From Streptomyces sp. Y2F8-2 (GTDB taxonomy: Bacteria > Actinomycetota > Actinomycetes > Streptomycetales > Streptomycetaceae): DNA of 64,000 bases. Of the stretch, positions 1 to 8,125 are shown in pieces. The notes under the pieces are model-generated. The model was not told where the DNA came from. It searched no databases and worked only from the letters and a program-made list of their open reading frames with translations. Positions within the stretch are counted from its first letter, which is position 1. The number at the start of each line of letters is the position of its first letter. The stretch lies in contig NZ_BNGS01000011.1 in assembly GCF_014905555.1 (NCBI RefSeq), positions 62,001 through 126,000 on the forward strand, given 5' to 3'. The position numbers were made by a program, and so were the translations under genes.

Positions 1-133
1 GGATCGTCAGGAGTCAACCGACAAGTAAGGCATGACAACTTGGCAAAGTCATGCACATGACCGAACGGGAGAGTGCAGAGTCTGGCGTGACCGTCCGATC
101 GACTGATCGGCGCACGCTCGAAGGGATGACTCC

Positions 134-1534
134 ATGGCACTCTCCCGTTCGGCACGTTCGGCGCGCTTAGGGGTTCTGGCCACGGCGGCGGCCTCCTTCC
201 TCGCCGTCGCGGCGTCCTCCGCCCCGGCCCCGGGTTCCGACGGCATCGGTGACGCCTACTTCCCGCAGCTCGGCAACGGCGGCTTCGACGCCCGCCACTA
301 CGCCCTCGACGTGGCGTACGCCCCGGCCACCGGCCGTCTCGACGGCCGTACGACGATCACGGCCCGTGCCACCCAGAGCCTCACCTCCTTCGACCTGGAC
401 CTGCAGCAGCTTCAGGTCACGAGGGTCGAGGTGAACGGCAGACCCGCCCGCTTCACGCGCCAGGGTGACGAGATCCGCATCACCCCGCGCGGCGTTCTCC
501 CCCGGGGCCGGGACTTCACGGTCGCCGTCACCTACGGCGGCATCCCGCAGCCCCTCGGCGGCCCGATCGTCTTCGGCTCCAAGTACGGGTGGATGAAGAC
601 CGCCGACGGCGTCTTCGTCGCCTGCGAGCCCAACGCCGCCTCCACCTGGTTCCCGTCCAGCGACCACCCCTCCGACAAGGCCACCTACGACATCCGCATC
701 AAGGCGCCCAAGGGCCTGACCGCGGTCTCCAACGGACGGCTCATATCGACGTACGACAAGGGGGACCAGACCGTCACCCACTGGCGGGAGTCCAAGCCGA
801 TGGCCACCTACCTGGCGACGGCGACCATCGGAAAGTTCGACGTGCGGACCGGGAAGACGCCGTCCGGGATCCCGATCTACGTCGCCATCGACCCCGTCCT
901 GAAGAACAGCAACAGCGTCGACGTGTACGCCGTCACCGCCGAGGCCACCGACTACTGGTCGAAGGTCTTCGGCCCGTACCCCTTCGAGGAGACCGGCGCC
1001 ATCGTCGACGACATGCCCGAGGCCGGCTTCTCCCTGGAGGTCCAGTCGAAGCCCGCGTACTCGGCCGTCCGCAACGAGACGACGATCGTGCACGAGCTGG
1101 CCCACCAGTGGTTCGGCGACTCGGTCTCGGTGGCGCACTGGAAGGACATCTGGCTCAACGAGGGTTTCGCGACCTACGCCCAGTGGCTGTGGGCCGAGCA
1201 CAAGGGCAGCCGCTCGGCGCACGACTCCTTCGTCGCGGCGTACGACGCCCGCCCCGCCGACAACGCGTTCTGGCAGATCAAGGTGGCCGACCCGCAGCGC
1301 GACACCATGTTCGCCTCCGCGGTGTACCAGCGCGGGGCGATGACGCTCCAGGCACTGCGCGAGCGCATCGGCGACAGGGCGTTCTTCGAGCTGCTGCCCG
1401 CCTGGACCAGGCTCCACCGCTACGGCAACGCGAACACCGGCGACTTCATCCGGCTCGCGGAGAGGATCTCCGGGCGGCAGCTCGACGACCTGTTCCAGAA
1501 ATGGATCTTCACCACGGGCAAGCCGGCGCTGTAA
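134..1534 (+). CDS. Secreted M1-family zinc metallopeptidase
   Basis: Predicted zinc aminopeptidase of peptidase family M1, exported and acting on peptides outside the membrane. A hydrophobic signal segment spans about residues 11-32 and ends in SSAPA. The metal site is complete: HELAH at residues 320-324 and the third ligand Glu of NEGF at residue 343, the spacing expected for HEXXH-X18-E. At 466 residues it keeps the N-terminal sandwich and catalytic domains but lacks the long helical C-terminal domain of 850-residue members, as in other short secreted actinobacterial forms. AAGGGA lies 7 bases before the ATG. Substrate cannot be told from sequence. Confidence 0.9.
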   Translation: MALSRSARSARLGVLATAAASFLAVAASSAPAPGSDGIGDAYFPQLGNGGFDARHYALDVAYAPATGRLDGRTTITARATQSLTSFDLDLQQLQVTRVEVNGRPARFTRQGDEIRITPRGVLPRGRDFTVAVTYGGIPQPLGGPIVFGSKYGWMKTADGVFVACEPNAASTWFPSSDHPSDKATYDIRIKAPKGLTAVSNGRLISTYDKGDQTVTHWRESKPMATYLATATIGKFDVRTGKTPSGIPIYVAIDPVLKNSNSVDVYAVTAEATDYWSKVFGPYPFEETGAIVDDMPEAGFSLEVQSKPAYSAVRNETTIVHELAHQWFGDSVSVAHWKDIWLNEGFATYAQWLWAEHKGSRSAHDSFVAAYDARPADNAFWQIKVADPQRDTMFASAVYQRGAMTLQALRERIGDRAFFELLPAWTRLHRYGNANTGDFIRLAERISGRQLDDLFQKWIFTTGKPAL

Positions 1535-1584
1535 CTTCGGCGCAACCCGGAGTTCTCCTTGCTTTGTAAGGTGCACCCTGCTGG

Positions 1585-2301
1585 ATGGGTGAGAATGTAA
1601 GGGTGCTCCAGCAATTGTTCAGTCCCTCCGTCCAGCACACGCTGGATGTCGTCGGCATCTTCGTCTTCGCGATCTCCGGCGCCCTGCTGGCCGTCCGCAA
1701 GAACTTCGACGTGTTCGGCATCGCCGTGCTCGCCGAGGTCACCGCGCTGGGCGGAGGGCTGTTCCGGGATGTGGTCATCGGCGCCGTGCCGCCGGCCGCG
1801 TTCACGGATCTGGGGTACTTCCTGACCCCGCTGCTCGCCGCCCTCCTGGTGGTCTTCCTCCATCCTCAGGTGGAGCGCATCCAGGTCGCCGTCAACGTCT
1901 TCGACGCGGCCGGCCTCGGGCTGTTCTGCGTCGCGGGGACGACGAAGGCGTACGCCTACGGGCTAGGCCTGACCGCGTCCGCCGCCCTCGGCCTCGCGAC
2001 GGCCGTGGGCGGTGGTGTCCTGCGCGACGTCCTCGCCAACGAGGTGCCCTCGCTGCTGCGCTGGGACCGCGACCTCTACGCGGTCCCGGCGATCGTCGGG
2101 GCCACCATGGTCGCGCTCTGCATACGTTTCGACGCGCTGACCCCGTTCACCTCGGGGCTCGCGGTCGTCACCGCTTTCGTACTACGCCTGATGGCGATGA
2201 GGTACCACTGGCGAGCTCCGCGCGCTTGGAACCGGCGGTCCAATGTGGCTGAGGAAGACTCCCCGTGGCCTGGCCGGTCATCTGCTGGCTCAGCCAGGTG
2301 A
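1585..2301 (+). CDS. TRIC/UPF0126-family membrane protein
   Basis: Integral membrane protein of the TRIC cation channel family (formerly UPF0126), with about seven hydrophobic segments in two repeated halves. Each half carries the family glycine motif followed by RDV: LGGGLFRDV at residues 55-63 and VGGGVLRDV at 141-149. Bacterial TRIC proteins form trimeric monovalent cation channels; that role here is by family only. The last 45 or so residues are hydrophilic, and their coding sequence overlaps the tail of the convergent esterase gene by 134 bases. The GTG six codons in (about 1600) is an alternative start. Confidence 0.85.
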   Translation: MGENVRVLQQLFSPSVQHTLDVVGIFVFAISGALLAVRKNFDVFGIAVLAEVTALGGGLFRDVVIGAVPPAAFTDLGYFLTPLLAALLVVFLHPQVERIQVAVNVFDAAGLGLFCVAGTTKAYAYGLGLTASAALGLATAVGGGVLRDVLANEVPSLLRWDRDLYAVPAIVGATMVALCIRFDALTPFTSGLAVVTAFVLRLMAMRYHWRAPRAWNRRSNVAEEDSPWPGRSSAGSAR

Positions 2302-3391
2302 ACACCGTCGGGATCTGCGGCCGCCACAGGGCCATGCTGTGCCCGCCGGCGCTGCGCGGGATCCGCACCGCACGCACCAGCGTCGGCGGTTTCGCGATCG
2401 CCTGCAGCGCGGCGGCCGCCTGGTAGCCGTCGCCGTCCTCGCCGGACAGGTAGAGCGAGATCCGCGGCGGGGTGCGGTAGCCCTTCAGGATGAAGTACGG
2501 GTTGTTCGCCCGGCGCAGCGCGACGCTCCGCGCGGCCAGCGAGCTGCGCTCGCCGATCGGGTCGTTGTACCCGGACAGGCTGATCGCTGCCCGGTAGCGG
2601 TCGGGGTGCGCGACCACGAGCTTCGCGGCGCAGTGCGCTCCCGCGGAGTACCCGGCGGCCGCCCAGCCGTCCGGGGCGGCCTGGGCGCGGAAGTTGTCCG
2701 TGATCATCTTGGGCACGTCGATGCTGAGCCAGGTGTCGGCGTTCACGGCGCCCGGGATGTTCGCGCAGCCGGTGTCGACCTTGGCGATGAGGTTGGTGCG
2801 CGGCGACACCAGGATGAACGGCTCCACCTGCCCGCTCTTCATCAGCGGCAGCAGCTGCTCGTGCACCTTCAGCGAGCCGAACCAGGCCTTGGCCGAGCCC
2901 GGGTAGCCGGACAGCAGCTCCACCACCGGGAACTTCTTGTCCTTGTAGGCGGGGTCGTTGTACTGCGGCGGCAGCCACACGTAGACCTCGGCGTCGACGC
3001 CGGAGACCCGGCCCTTGAGCTGGGTGACCTCCACCCCGCCGGCCGCGCGCATGCCCGGGCCGTTCGCCGGAGTGAACGTCTGTTTGACCTTGGGCAGGGC
3101 CTTGACCTGGATGCCGCCGGTGCCGTCCTTGCCGAGGTCGGCGGCCTGCTGCACGTGGTCGCCCGTGCCGAACAGGTCGGACCAGTTGTCGTAGAGGCTG
3201 TTGGCGTTGTTCACCAGGACGAAGACGAGGGTGACCGCCGTGGCCTGGGCGAACACGAGCATGAGCACCCGGACGGCCTGGCGCAGCACCATCGGGCCCC
3301 GCAGCCGCGACCACAGGAGCAGAGGCAGGATGAGGGCGACCGCCAAGAGGGCGATCGACGTGATGAGGAACGGCGTCCCGGTCAGGCTCAT
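2168..3391 (-). CDS. Membrane-anchored alpha/beta-hydrolase (esterase D-like)
   Basis: Predicted ester hydrolase of the esterase D / antigen 85 fold. Two hydrophobic helices (about residues 8-28 and 38-60) anchor the N-terminus; the rest would lie outside the membrane. The nucleophile elbow is GYSAG at residues 247-251 with Ser249, and GGHS near residue 354 supplies a likely catalytic His. It is divergent from the thioesterase gene across about 220 bases and convergent with the TRIC gene, whose end it overlaps. Family members include corynebacterial mycolyltransferases, but Streptomyces makes no mycolate, so a generic esterase is the safer call. Confidence 0.8.
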   Translation of the reverse strand: MSLTGTPFLITSIALLAVALILPLLLWSRLRGPMVLRQAVRVLMLVFAQATAVTLVFVLVNNANSLYDNWSDLFGTGDHVQQAADLGKDGTGGIQVKALPKVKQTFTPANGPGMRAAGGVEVTQLKGRVSGVDAEVYVWLPPQYNDPAYKDKKFPVVELLSGYPGSAKAWFGSLKVHEQLLPLMKSGQVEPFILVSPRTNLIAKVDTGCANIPGAVNADTWLSIDVPKMITDNFRAQAAPDGWAAAGYSAGAHCAAKLVVAHPDRYRAAISLSGYNDPIGERSSLAARSVALRRANNPYFILKGYRTPPRISLYLSGEDGDGYQAAAALQAIAKPPTLVRAVRIPRSAGGHSMALWRPQIPTVFTWLSQQMTGQATGSLPQPHWTAGSKRAELASGTSSPSGVVRKR

Positions 3392-3611
3392 CGGCTATGC
3401 GGCTCTTCCTGTGAACGGGCGGAACGGGCTGTACATCCTCTGAGAGGGAGAGAGCGGGCCGTCGGTCACGGACGTGTGGGGACACTTACCGGGAAATTGC
3501 CAAAACCTCACCGGAGAATGGCCGAAAGTCGCGCGGAGGTCCGGCGCGACGTCACCCACTCGGCCGCCTCCAAAGCTACTGCTTAGTAATTTCTTGTTGT
3601 ACGGTTCTGGC

Positions 3612-4472
3612 ATGCCAGAAGCAGCTACCGCACCGGCCGCGCGGGCCACGATCGGCGACAGCGAGTTCGACCGCGACACCGCGGTCACCCGACGGGAACC
3701 CGGCGTCTACGACATCGACCTCTCCGCCGGCTGGACGATCATCAACGCCGTCAACGGCGGCTATCTGCTGGCCGTCCTGGGCCGCGCCCTCGCGGACGCC
3801 CTGCCGCACCCGGACCCCTTCACCGTCTCGGCGCACTACCTGACGGCCTCCCAGCCGGGCCCGGCCGTCGTGCGCACGGACGTGGTGCGCACCGGCCGCA
3901 CCCTCTCCACGGGCCAGGCGTCCCTCTTCCAGTTCGACGAGGAGGGCCACGAGGTGGAGCGCATCCGCGTCCTCGCCTCCTACGGCGACCTGGACTCCCT
4001 CCCCGACGACGTCCGTACGAGCGCGCGGCCGCCCGCGATGCCGCCTCTGGAGCAGTGCTTCGGCCCGCAGGACGCTCCGGCGCCGGTCCCCGGCAGCTCC
4101 GCCATCACCGACCGACTGATGCTCAAGCTGGACCCCGCGACCCTGGGCTGGGCGCTCGGCGCGCCCTCCGGGAAGGGTGAGATGCGGGCCTGGTTCGGCC
4201 TTGCCGACGGCCGGGACGCCGACCCCCTGTCCCTGCTGCTCGCGGTGGACGCGCTGCCGCCCACCGCCTTCGAGCTGGGAATCTCCGGCTGGGTACCGAC
4301 GATCGAGCTGACCGTGCACGTACGCTCCCGCCCGGCTCCGGGCCCCCTGCGCGTCTCGATCACCACACGCAACCTCGCCGGCGGCTTCCTGGAGGAGGAC
4401 GCGGAGGTCTGGGACACCGACGACCGCCTGGTCGCCCAGTCCCGCCAACTGGCCCGCGTCAAACTGCCCTGA
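3612..4472 (+). CDS. TesB-like acyl-CoA thioesterase family protein
   Basis: About 286 residues resembling double hot-dog acyl-CoA thioesterases: an N-terminal half with WTIINAVNGGYLLA and a C-terminal half ending in SRQLARVKLP. It would hydrolyse acyl-CoA thioesters in the cytoplasm; chain length is unknown. The frame is open upstream to 3474, but the ATG at 3612 starts the conserved part and the earlier residues look like non-coding sequence. No Shine-Dalgarno precedes the ATG and the sequence just before it is unusually AT-rich, so a leaderless or very short leader transcript is possible. Confidence 0.8.
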   Translation: MPEAATAPAARATIGDSEFDRDTAVTRREPGVYDIDLSAGWTIINAVNGGYLLAVLGRALADALPHPDPFTVSAHYLTASQPGPAVVRTDVVRTGRTLSTGQASLFQFDEEGHEVERIRVLASYGDLDSLPDDVRTSARPPAMPPLEQCFGPQDAPAPVPGSSAITDRLMLKLDPATLGWALGAPSGKGEMRAWFGLADGRDADPLSLLLAVDALPPTAFELGISGWVPTIELTVHVRSRPAPGPLRVSITTRNLAGGFLEEDAEVWDTDDRLVAQSRQLARVKLP

Positions 4473-4914
4473 CCCTGTCACGGGACCGGGGCACGGGGCA
4501 CAGCGGTCGGGGTGCCGGGGCGGAGCCGCCGGGTCGGGGATGGCGGCCGAGGTGCAGGTGCGGAGCCCGAAGGGGTGCTGGGCCGGAGCCCGCCGGGCTT
4601 CAGGGCCGGAGCCCGCCGGGCTTCAGGGGCGGAATCCCGTCAGGCGGTTGGGGGCGGAGCCCCGGTCGGGTTCAGGGGCGGAGCCCCTGGCGGGTCGAAG
4701 GGGCGAAGCCCCCGGGGGATGGGAGCGGGTAAGGGCGGCGGGGGCGAAGCCCGCACCCGCCGCACCGGCCGCACCGGCTGTACCGGCTGTACCGGCTGTA
4801 CCGGCGGCACCGGCGGCACCGGCGGCACCGGCGGCACCGGCGGCATCGGCGGCACCGGCGGCATCGGCGGCACCCGCCGCACCAGCGGCACCGGCCCACC
4901 CCGCGGCCCCGGTC
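4473..4914 (+). other. Repeat-rich spacer between convergent genes
   Basis: No gene is supported here, although several frames stay open because the sequence is almost pure G+C repeats. The first half has repeated self-complementary GGGGCGGAGCCCC-type blocks (for example 4651-4663, 4675-4687 and 4700-4712), common in Streptomyces intergenic DNA and able to act as two-way terminators. The second half is a 9-base tandem array listed separately. Both flanking genes read into this spacer. Confidence 0.75.
4753..4896. repeat. Sixteen-copy 9-bp tandem repeat
   Basis: Sixteen head-to-tail copies of a 9-base unit, consensus GCACCGGCG. Variants are GTACCGGCT (early copies), GCATCGGCG (two copies) and GCACCCGCC. 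The unit length keeps every frame open, which explains the artificial Ala/Pro and Thr/Gly-rich translations across it. Confidence 0.9.
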
Positions 4915-5544
4915 CTACCCGTCCAGCGGCCGGCGGCCCAGCCACGCCGCCAGGCGCGCGTAGGCGTCGGCCCCCTCGGGGGCCGGAACCGCCGACGCGA
5001 ACGGCAGGTCGTCGCCCCGCTCCGCCTCCGGCAGGACGAGGCGGCCCACCGCGAGCGCGAACTCCGCCAGTTCGGGGTCCAGGTCACCGGGCCGCCCCAG
5101 GGCCTGCCAGAGATCCCAGGTGTGGGCCACGCACTCCATCACATACCCGGACAGCGCACTGCGCCCCGGCGCCTCTCCCCACGGCACGCGCACCGCCGCG
5201 TCCAGCCGGCCGTCGTCCGCCCAGCCCCGCCGCACCGCGGACCTGGCCTCGTCGTAGGCGGCCGCCCAGTCGTCGTCCGGAACGCCGTCCACGAAGGGAT
5301 GCAGGGCCATCCCGTCGCCGCCCGCGCCGACCTGGGCGATCCGCAGGGTGCCACCGACGATGTGCGACAGCAGCGTCCGTACGTCGAACTCCGTACACGG
5401 CGTCGGACCCGCGAGCTGTCCCGGGCGTACCGTCTCGATCAGTGCGGCGGCCTGCTCGGCGGCGCGGGCGTACACGGGGCGGGGGTCGGTCATGGTGTCG
5501 GTGGTCGTGCCGGTGCCGTGGGCCATGGCGGTCTCGGAGGTCAT
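4915..5544 (-). CDS. TIGR03086-type DinB-like metal-binding protein
   Basis: A 209-residue protein of the mycothiol-dependent maleylpyruvate isomerase N-terminal / DinB-like superfamily (TIGR03086 group). These are four-helix bundles with a three-histidine metal site. Recognisable segments are TPCTEFDVRTLLSHIVGG and CVAHTWDLWQALG, carrying two of the expected histidines. Actinobacterial members are thought to use mycothiol, but the reaction is unknown. The ATG at 5544 is chosen because GGAG sits just upstream; starts further upstream add an unconserved tail. It is divergent from the WYL regulator, its likely controller. Confidence 0.8.
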   Translation of the reverse strand: MTSETAMAHGTGTTTDTMTDPRPVYARAAEQAAALIETVRPGQLAGPTPCTEFDVRTLLSHIVGGTLRIAQVGAGGDGMALHPFVDGVPDDDWAAAYDEARSAVRRGWADDGRLDAAVRVPWGEAPGRSALSGYVMECVAHTWDLWQALGRPGDLDPELAEFALAVGRLVLPEAERGDDLPFASAVPAPEGADAYARLAAWLGRRPLDG

Positions 5545-5602
5545 GGTCCTCTCCGTTCTGTTCGGGTCCGCGAGGGAATGACTGGAGACTCGCGCCATAA
5601 CC

Positions 5603-5617
5603 TGACAGTTTCCGTCA
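5603..5617. promoter_or_regulatory. Inverted repeat in divergent promoter region
   Basis: TGAC-N7-GTCA lies between the divergent DinB-like and WYL regulator genes. Position and symmetry suit an operator for the neighbouring regulator; binding is inferred. Confidence 0.4.
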
Positions 5618-5657
5618 ACATTTGCGCGGCCGTACCCGTGCCCGCGATCCTGTGCCG

Positions 5658-6623
5658 GTGAAGTCCGACCGCCTGCTGTCGATCCTCCTGCTGCTCCAGA
5701 CCCGCGGCCGCGTCCCCGCCCACGAACTCGCCGAGCGGCTGGAGGTGTCGGTGCGCACCATCTACCGCGACATCGAGGCCCTCTCGGCCTCCGGCGTCCC
5801 GGTCTACGCGGAACGCGGACGGCACGGCGGCATCGAACTGCTCGCCGGATTCCGCACGGACGTCACGGGCCTGACCGCCGACGAGTCCCGCGCCCTGTTC
5901 ATCCTGGCCGCCCAGGGCGCGCACGCCGCGCTCGGCCTCGACGCCGCCCTCGGCTCCGCGCTGCGCAAGGTGATGGCGGCGCTGCCCGCCCCGCACCGCC
6001 CGGCCGCCGAGGCCACCAGCCGCCGCATCCTGGTCGACGCCACGCGCTGGAAGGGCGGCCCGCAGTCCGCCGTCGACCTGGACACCCTCCAGGACGCGGT
6101 GTTCGCCGACCGGCGCCTCAGGCTGCACTACCGGCACAGCGGGGCCACGGCCCCGCGCACGTACACCGTGGACCCGTACGGGCTCGTCTCGAAGGCCGGT
6201 GTCTGGTACCTGGTCGCCGACCGCCGCGGTACCCCCAGGTTGTTCCGCGCGGACCGGGTGCGCTCGGCGACCCTGCTGCCGGACCCGGTGCGGCGGCGCC
6301 CCGGTGTCGAACTCGCCGACGCGTGGGAGGTGCTGCGCCGGCAGGTCGAGGAGCGGCCGGGCGGTTTCGAGGTGACGGTCCGGGTGCGCCGCGACATCCT
6401 GGACATGTTCCAGCGGCTGACCGCCTCCGCGCTCGTCGCCCTGCCGGAGGACGACGGCGAGAGTCCCTGGGCGACCGCCCGGCTGTCGTACGGGTTCGTC
6501 CGCGAGGTGCGCCAACTGCTGATGTTCGCCGACCGGTTGGAGATCCTGGCGCCACCCGAGGCCCGCGAGGAACTGGCGCGGGCGGCGGCCTCCGTCACGG
6601 AACTGTACCGGCGCGGGGACTGA
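5658..6623 (+). CDS. HTH/WYL-domain transcriptional regulator
   Basis: A 321-residue DNA-binding regulator of the YafY/DeoR-like WYL group. The N-terminal winged helix-turn-helix reads DRLLSILLLLQTRGRV then RLEVSVRTIYRDIEAL. The middle holds the WYL domain, with the signature tryptophan-tyrosine-leucine in GVWYLVADRRG and an Arg-rich continuation; a WCX extension follows. WYL domains commonly sense nucleic acid or small ligands. The GTG at 5658 precedes the conserved start KSDRLLSIL; a longer start at 5622 would run through the putative operator. Likely regulates itself and the divergent gene. Confidence 0.85.
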   Translation: MKSDRLLSILLLLQTRGRVPAHELAERLEVSVRTIYRDIEALSASGVPVYAERGRHGGIELLAGFRTDVTGLTADESRALFILAAQGAHAALGLDAALGSALRKVMAALPAPHRPAAEATSRRILVDATRWKGGPQSAVDLDTLQDAVFADRRLRLHYRHSGATAPRTYTVDPYGLVSKAGVWYLVADRRGTPRLFRADRVRSATLLPDPVRRRPGVELADAWEVLRRQVEERPGGFEVTVRVRRDILDMFQRLTASALVALPEDDGESPWATARLSYGFVREVRQLLMFADRLEILAPPEAREELARAAASVTELYRRGD

Positions 6624-6761
6624 GCTCCGGGACGAACACGCAGGTCGGCAAGGTTATTTGGGGCCCCGTTCGCCCGCCGCACAGCCGCGTCACAGGACGC
6701 CGTGGGTCAAGCCCCAAGCGGCCACCGCGGGCAGGAGACGCGCACGTCGATCTGTGGACCG

Positions 6762-7388
6762 TCACTCCCTCCAGTGGTGGCGGCCGATGCTGATCAGCCG
6801 CATCCGCTGGACGGCGAGCCGGGCCACCCGATCCCGGTCCTCGGCGGCGCCCTCCATGGCCTCCAGGAACTGGGAAGCGGTCACCAGCATCTGGTCGACG
6901 TACAGACCGGCGAGCATCAGCAGGTCCTCCTCGCTCCACCCGGCGGACTCGGGGTGTTCGGCCAGCGCGACCTTCACCTCCTCGGCGAACCGGGCGAGTT
7001 GCCGGCGTATCGCCTCCCGCACCGGCTGGACGCCACCGTGCCGTTCCCGGGCGATGAACCGTACGTGTGCGGGGTACGCGTCCACATGACGGGCGATCAG
7101 CCCGACGGCGCGCTCGATGCGTTCGTCGCTGTCGCCGGTCGCCGAGACCGTGGACTCGATCATCGGGTGGAGGCTGCCGAGGGCCTCCTCGACCAGCTCC
7201 ACGCCGAGATCCGCGGTCGACCGGAAATGCCGGTAGAAGGCGGTCGGCGCGACGCCGACCGCACGGGTGACCTCGCGCAGCCCCAGGCTGCTCAGGCTCT
7301 GCTCCTCCAGCAGGCCGAGCGCCGCGTCCAGCAGCGCCTGCCGGGTCTTCTGCTTCTGGGCCTGCCGGATGCCGAGGGTGTGACTCAT
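6762..7388 (-). CDS. TetR-family transcriptional regulator
   Basis: A 208-residue TetR repressor. The helix-turn-helix is at about residues 12-60, including TRQALLDAALGLLEEQ and VGVAPTAFYRHF; the C-terminal ligand domain is divergent. It faces a pair of small membrane-protein genes across 130 bases containing repeated AACAACTGT motifs, so autoregulation and control of those genes is likely. The Streptomyces FadR/FabR-like group shares the GVAPTAFYRHF recognition helix, which makes a link to lipid metabolism possible but unproven. Confidence 0.85.
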   Translation of the reverse strand: MSHTLGIRQAQKQKTRQALLDAALGLLEEQSLSSLGLREVTRAVGVAPTAFYRHFRSTADLGVELVEEALGSLHPMIESTVSATGDSDERIERAVGLIARHVDAYPAHVRFIARERHGGVQPVREAIRRQLARFAEEVKVALAEHPESAGWSEEDLLMLAGLYVDQMLVTASQFLEAMEGAAEDRDRVARLAVQRMRLISIGRHHWRE

Positions 7389-7396
7389 GCCATGCA

Positions 7397-7481
7397 GTTA
7401 ACAACTGTTCTCTGGAATTGGAAAGCCATGGGAGGCGCTAGACTGGGAAGTCAGTGAACAACTGTAACCACAACCGTTCAC
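7397..7481. promoter_or_regulatory. Candidate TetR operators and promoter
   Basis: Two AACAACTGT motifs lie here (within 7397-7410 and 7454-7468), the first inside the near-palindrome AACA-AC-TGTT. The second starts an inverted pair GTGAAC (7454-7459) / GTTCAC (7476-7481). Between them is a plausible plus-strand promoter: TTGGAA at 7418-7423, a 15-base spacer and TAGACT at 7439-7444. Confidence 0.5.
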
Positions 7482-7522
7482 CGAATCGTCACGAGAGGCA
7501 TCCCGAAGGGGGATCTCGTCCC

Positions 7523-7690
7523 ATGCTGTTCCTCGTCGCCGCGCTTCTGCTGCTGGGCACCGTCCTGGGCACCGTGGCCCACGCCCCGCTCTCCTTCACC
7601 TTCGTCGCCGCGGCCGTCATCGCCGTATGGCTCGTGGTCTTCGCGGTCCGCGAACGGCAGGGGCGCCGCCGGCACACGTCGGCCCACTAA
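7523..7690 (+). CDS. Small two-helix membrane protein
   Basis: A 55-residue protein with two hydrophobic helices (about residues 2-21 and 26-42) and a basic tail RERQGRRRH, indicating a small inner-membrane protein with a cytoplasmic C-terminus. Function unknown. The frame is open from a GTG at 7454, but the upstream part is not protein-like and covers the putative operator, so the ATG at 7523 is preferred. It lies under the promoter shared with the divergent TetR gene and 39 bases before the DUF4190 gene. Confidence 0.6.
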   Translation: MLFLVAALLLLGTVLGTVAHAPLSFTFVAAAVIAVWLVVFAVRERQGRRRHTSAH

Positions 7691-7729
7691 GACCGCCGCA
7701 CGTCCTTCGACTCTCGGGAGCTGACCGTC

Positions 7730-8038
7730 ATGCAACTCACCGCCGTACGAACCAAGGGCACCACCGCACACGGCAAGGAGACCGCTGCCCCGGCCGGCCG
7801 CACCGGCGTGCGCGACGCGAACGGCATGGCCGTCGCGTCCTTCATCCTCGGCCTGCTCGGCCTGCTCGTCCTGAACGTGGTGCTGGGCCCGATCGCCATC
7901 GCCCTGGCCGCGGTGGCCCTGTGGCGCGGCACGACCCGCCGGGGCCGCGCCCTGCTGGGCCTCGGCCTGGGCGTGGCGGACCTGGTGCTCCTGGTGACGT
8001 TCATGCAGCTGGACCACACGGTCTCCTGGAGCTTCTGA
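7730..8038 (+). CDS. DUF4190-like membrane protein
   Basis: A 102-residue protein with a hydrophilic N-terminus of about 30 residues and then the DUF4190 arrangement: two long hydrophobic helices (about 34-61 and 73-93) separated by a short basic loop. NGMAVASFILGLLGL is characteristic. Function unknown. It probably forms an operon with the preceding small membrane gene. Confidence 0.75.
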   Translation: MQLTAVRTKGTTAHGKETAAPAGRTGVRDANGMAVASFILGLLGLLVLNVVLGPIAIALAAVALWRGTTRRGRALLGLGLGVADLVLLVTFMQLDHTVSWSF

Positions 8039-8125
8039 CCGCCGCCACCACGGCGCCGGGTCCGGCTGCGCCGAGGCCCGGCCACACCGGCCACCAAACG
8101 GGTGGGGCCTAGAATTGGCGTCACC

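Noticed and set aside
4753..4896. Array considered as CRISPR
   Set aside because: Units are 9 bases and contiguous, with no spacers and no cas genes in the window.
4540..5661. Open frames across the 9-bp array giving Ala/Pro-rich or Thr/Gly-rich proteins
   Set aside because: They arise from the repeat unit being a multiple of three and continue antisense through the DinB-like gene; no ribosome site or conserved domain.
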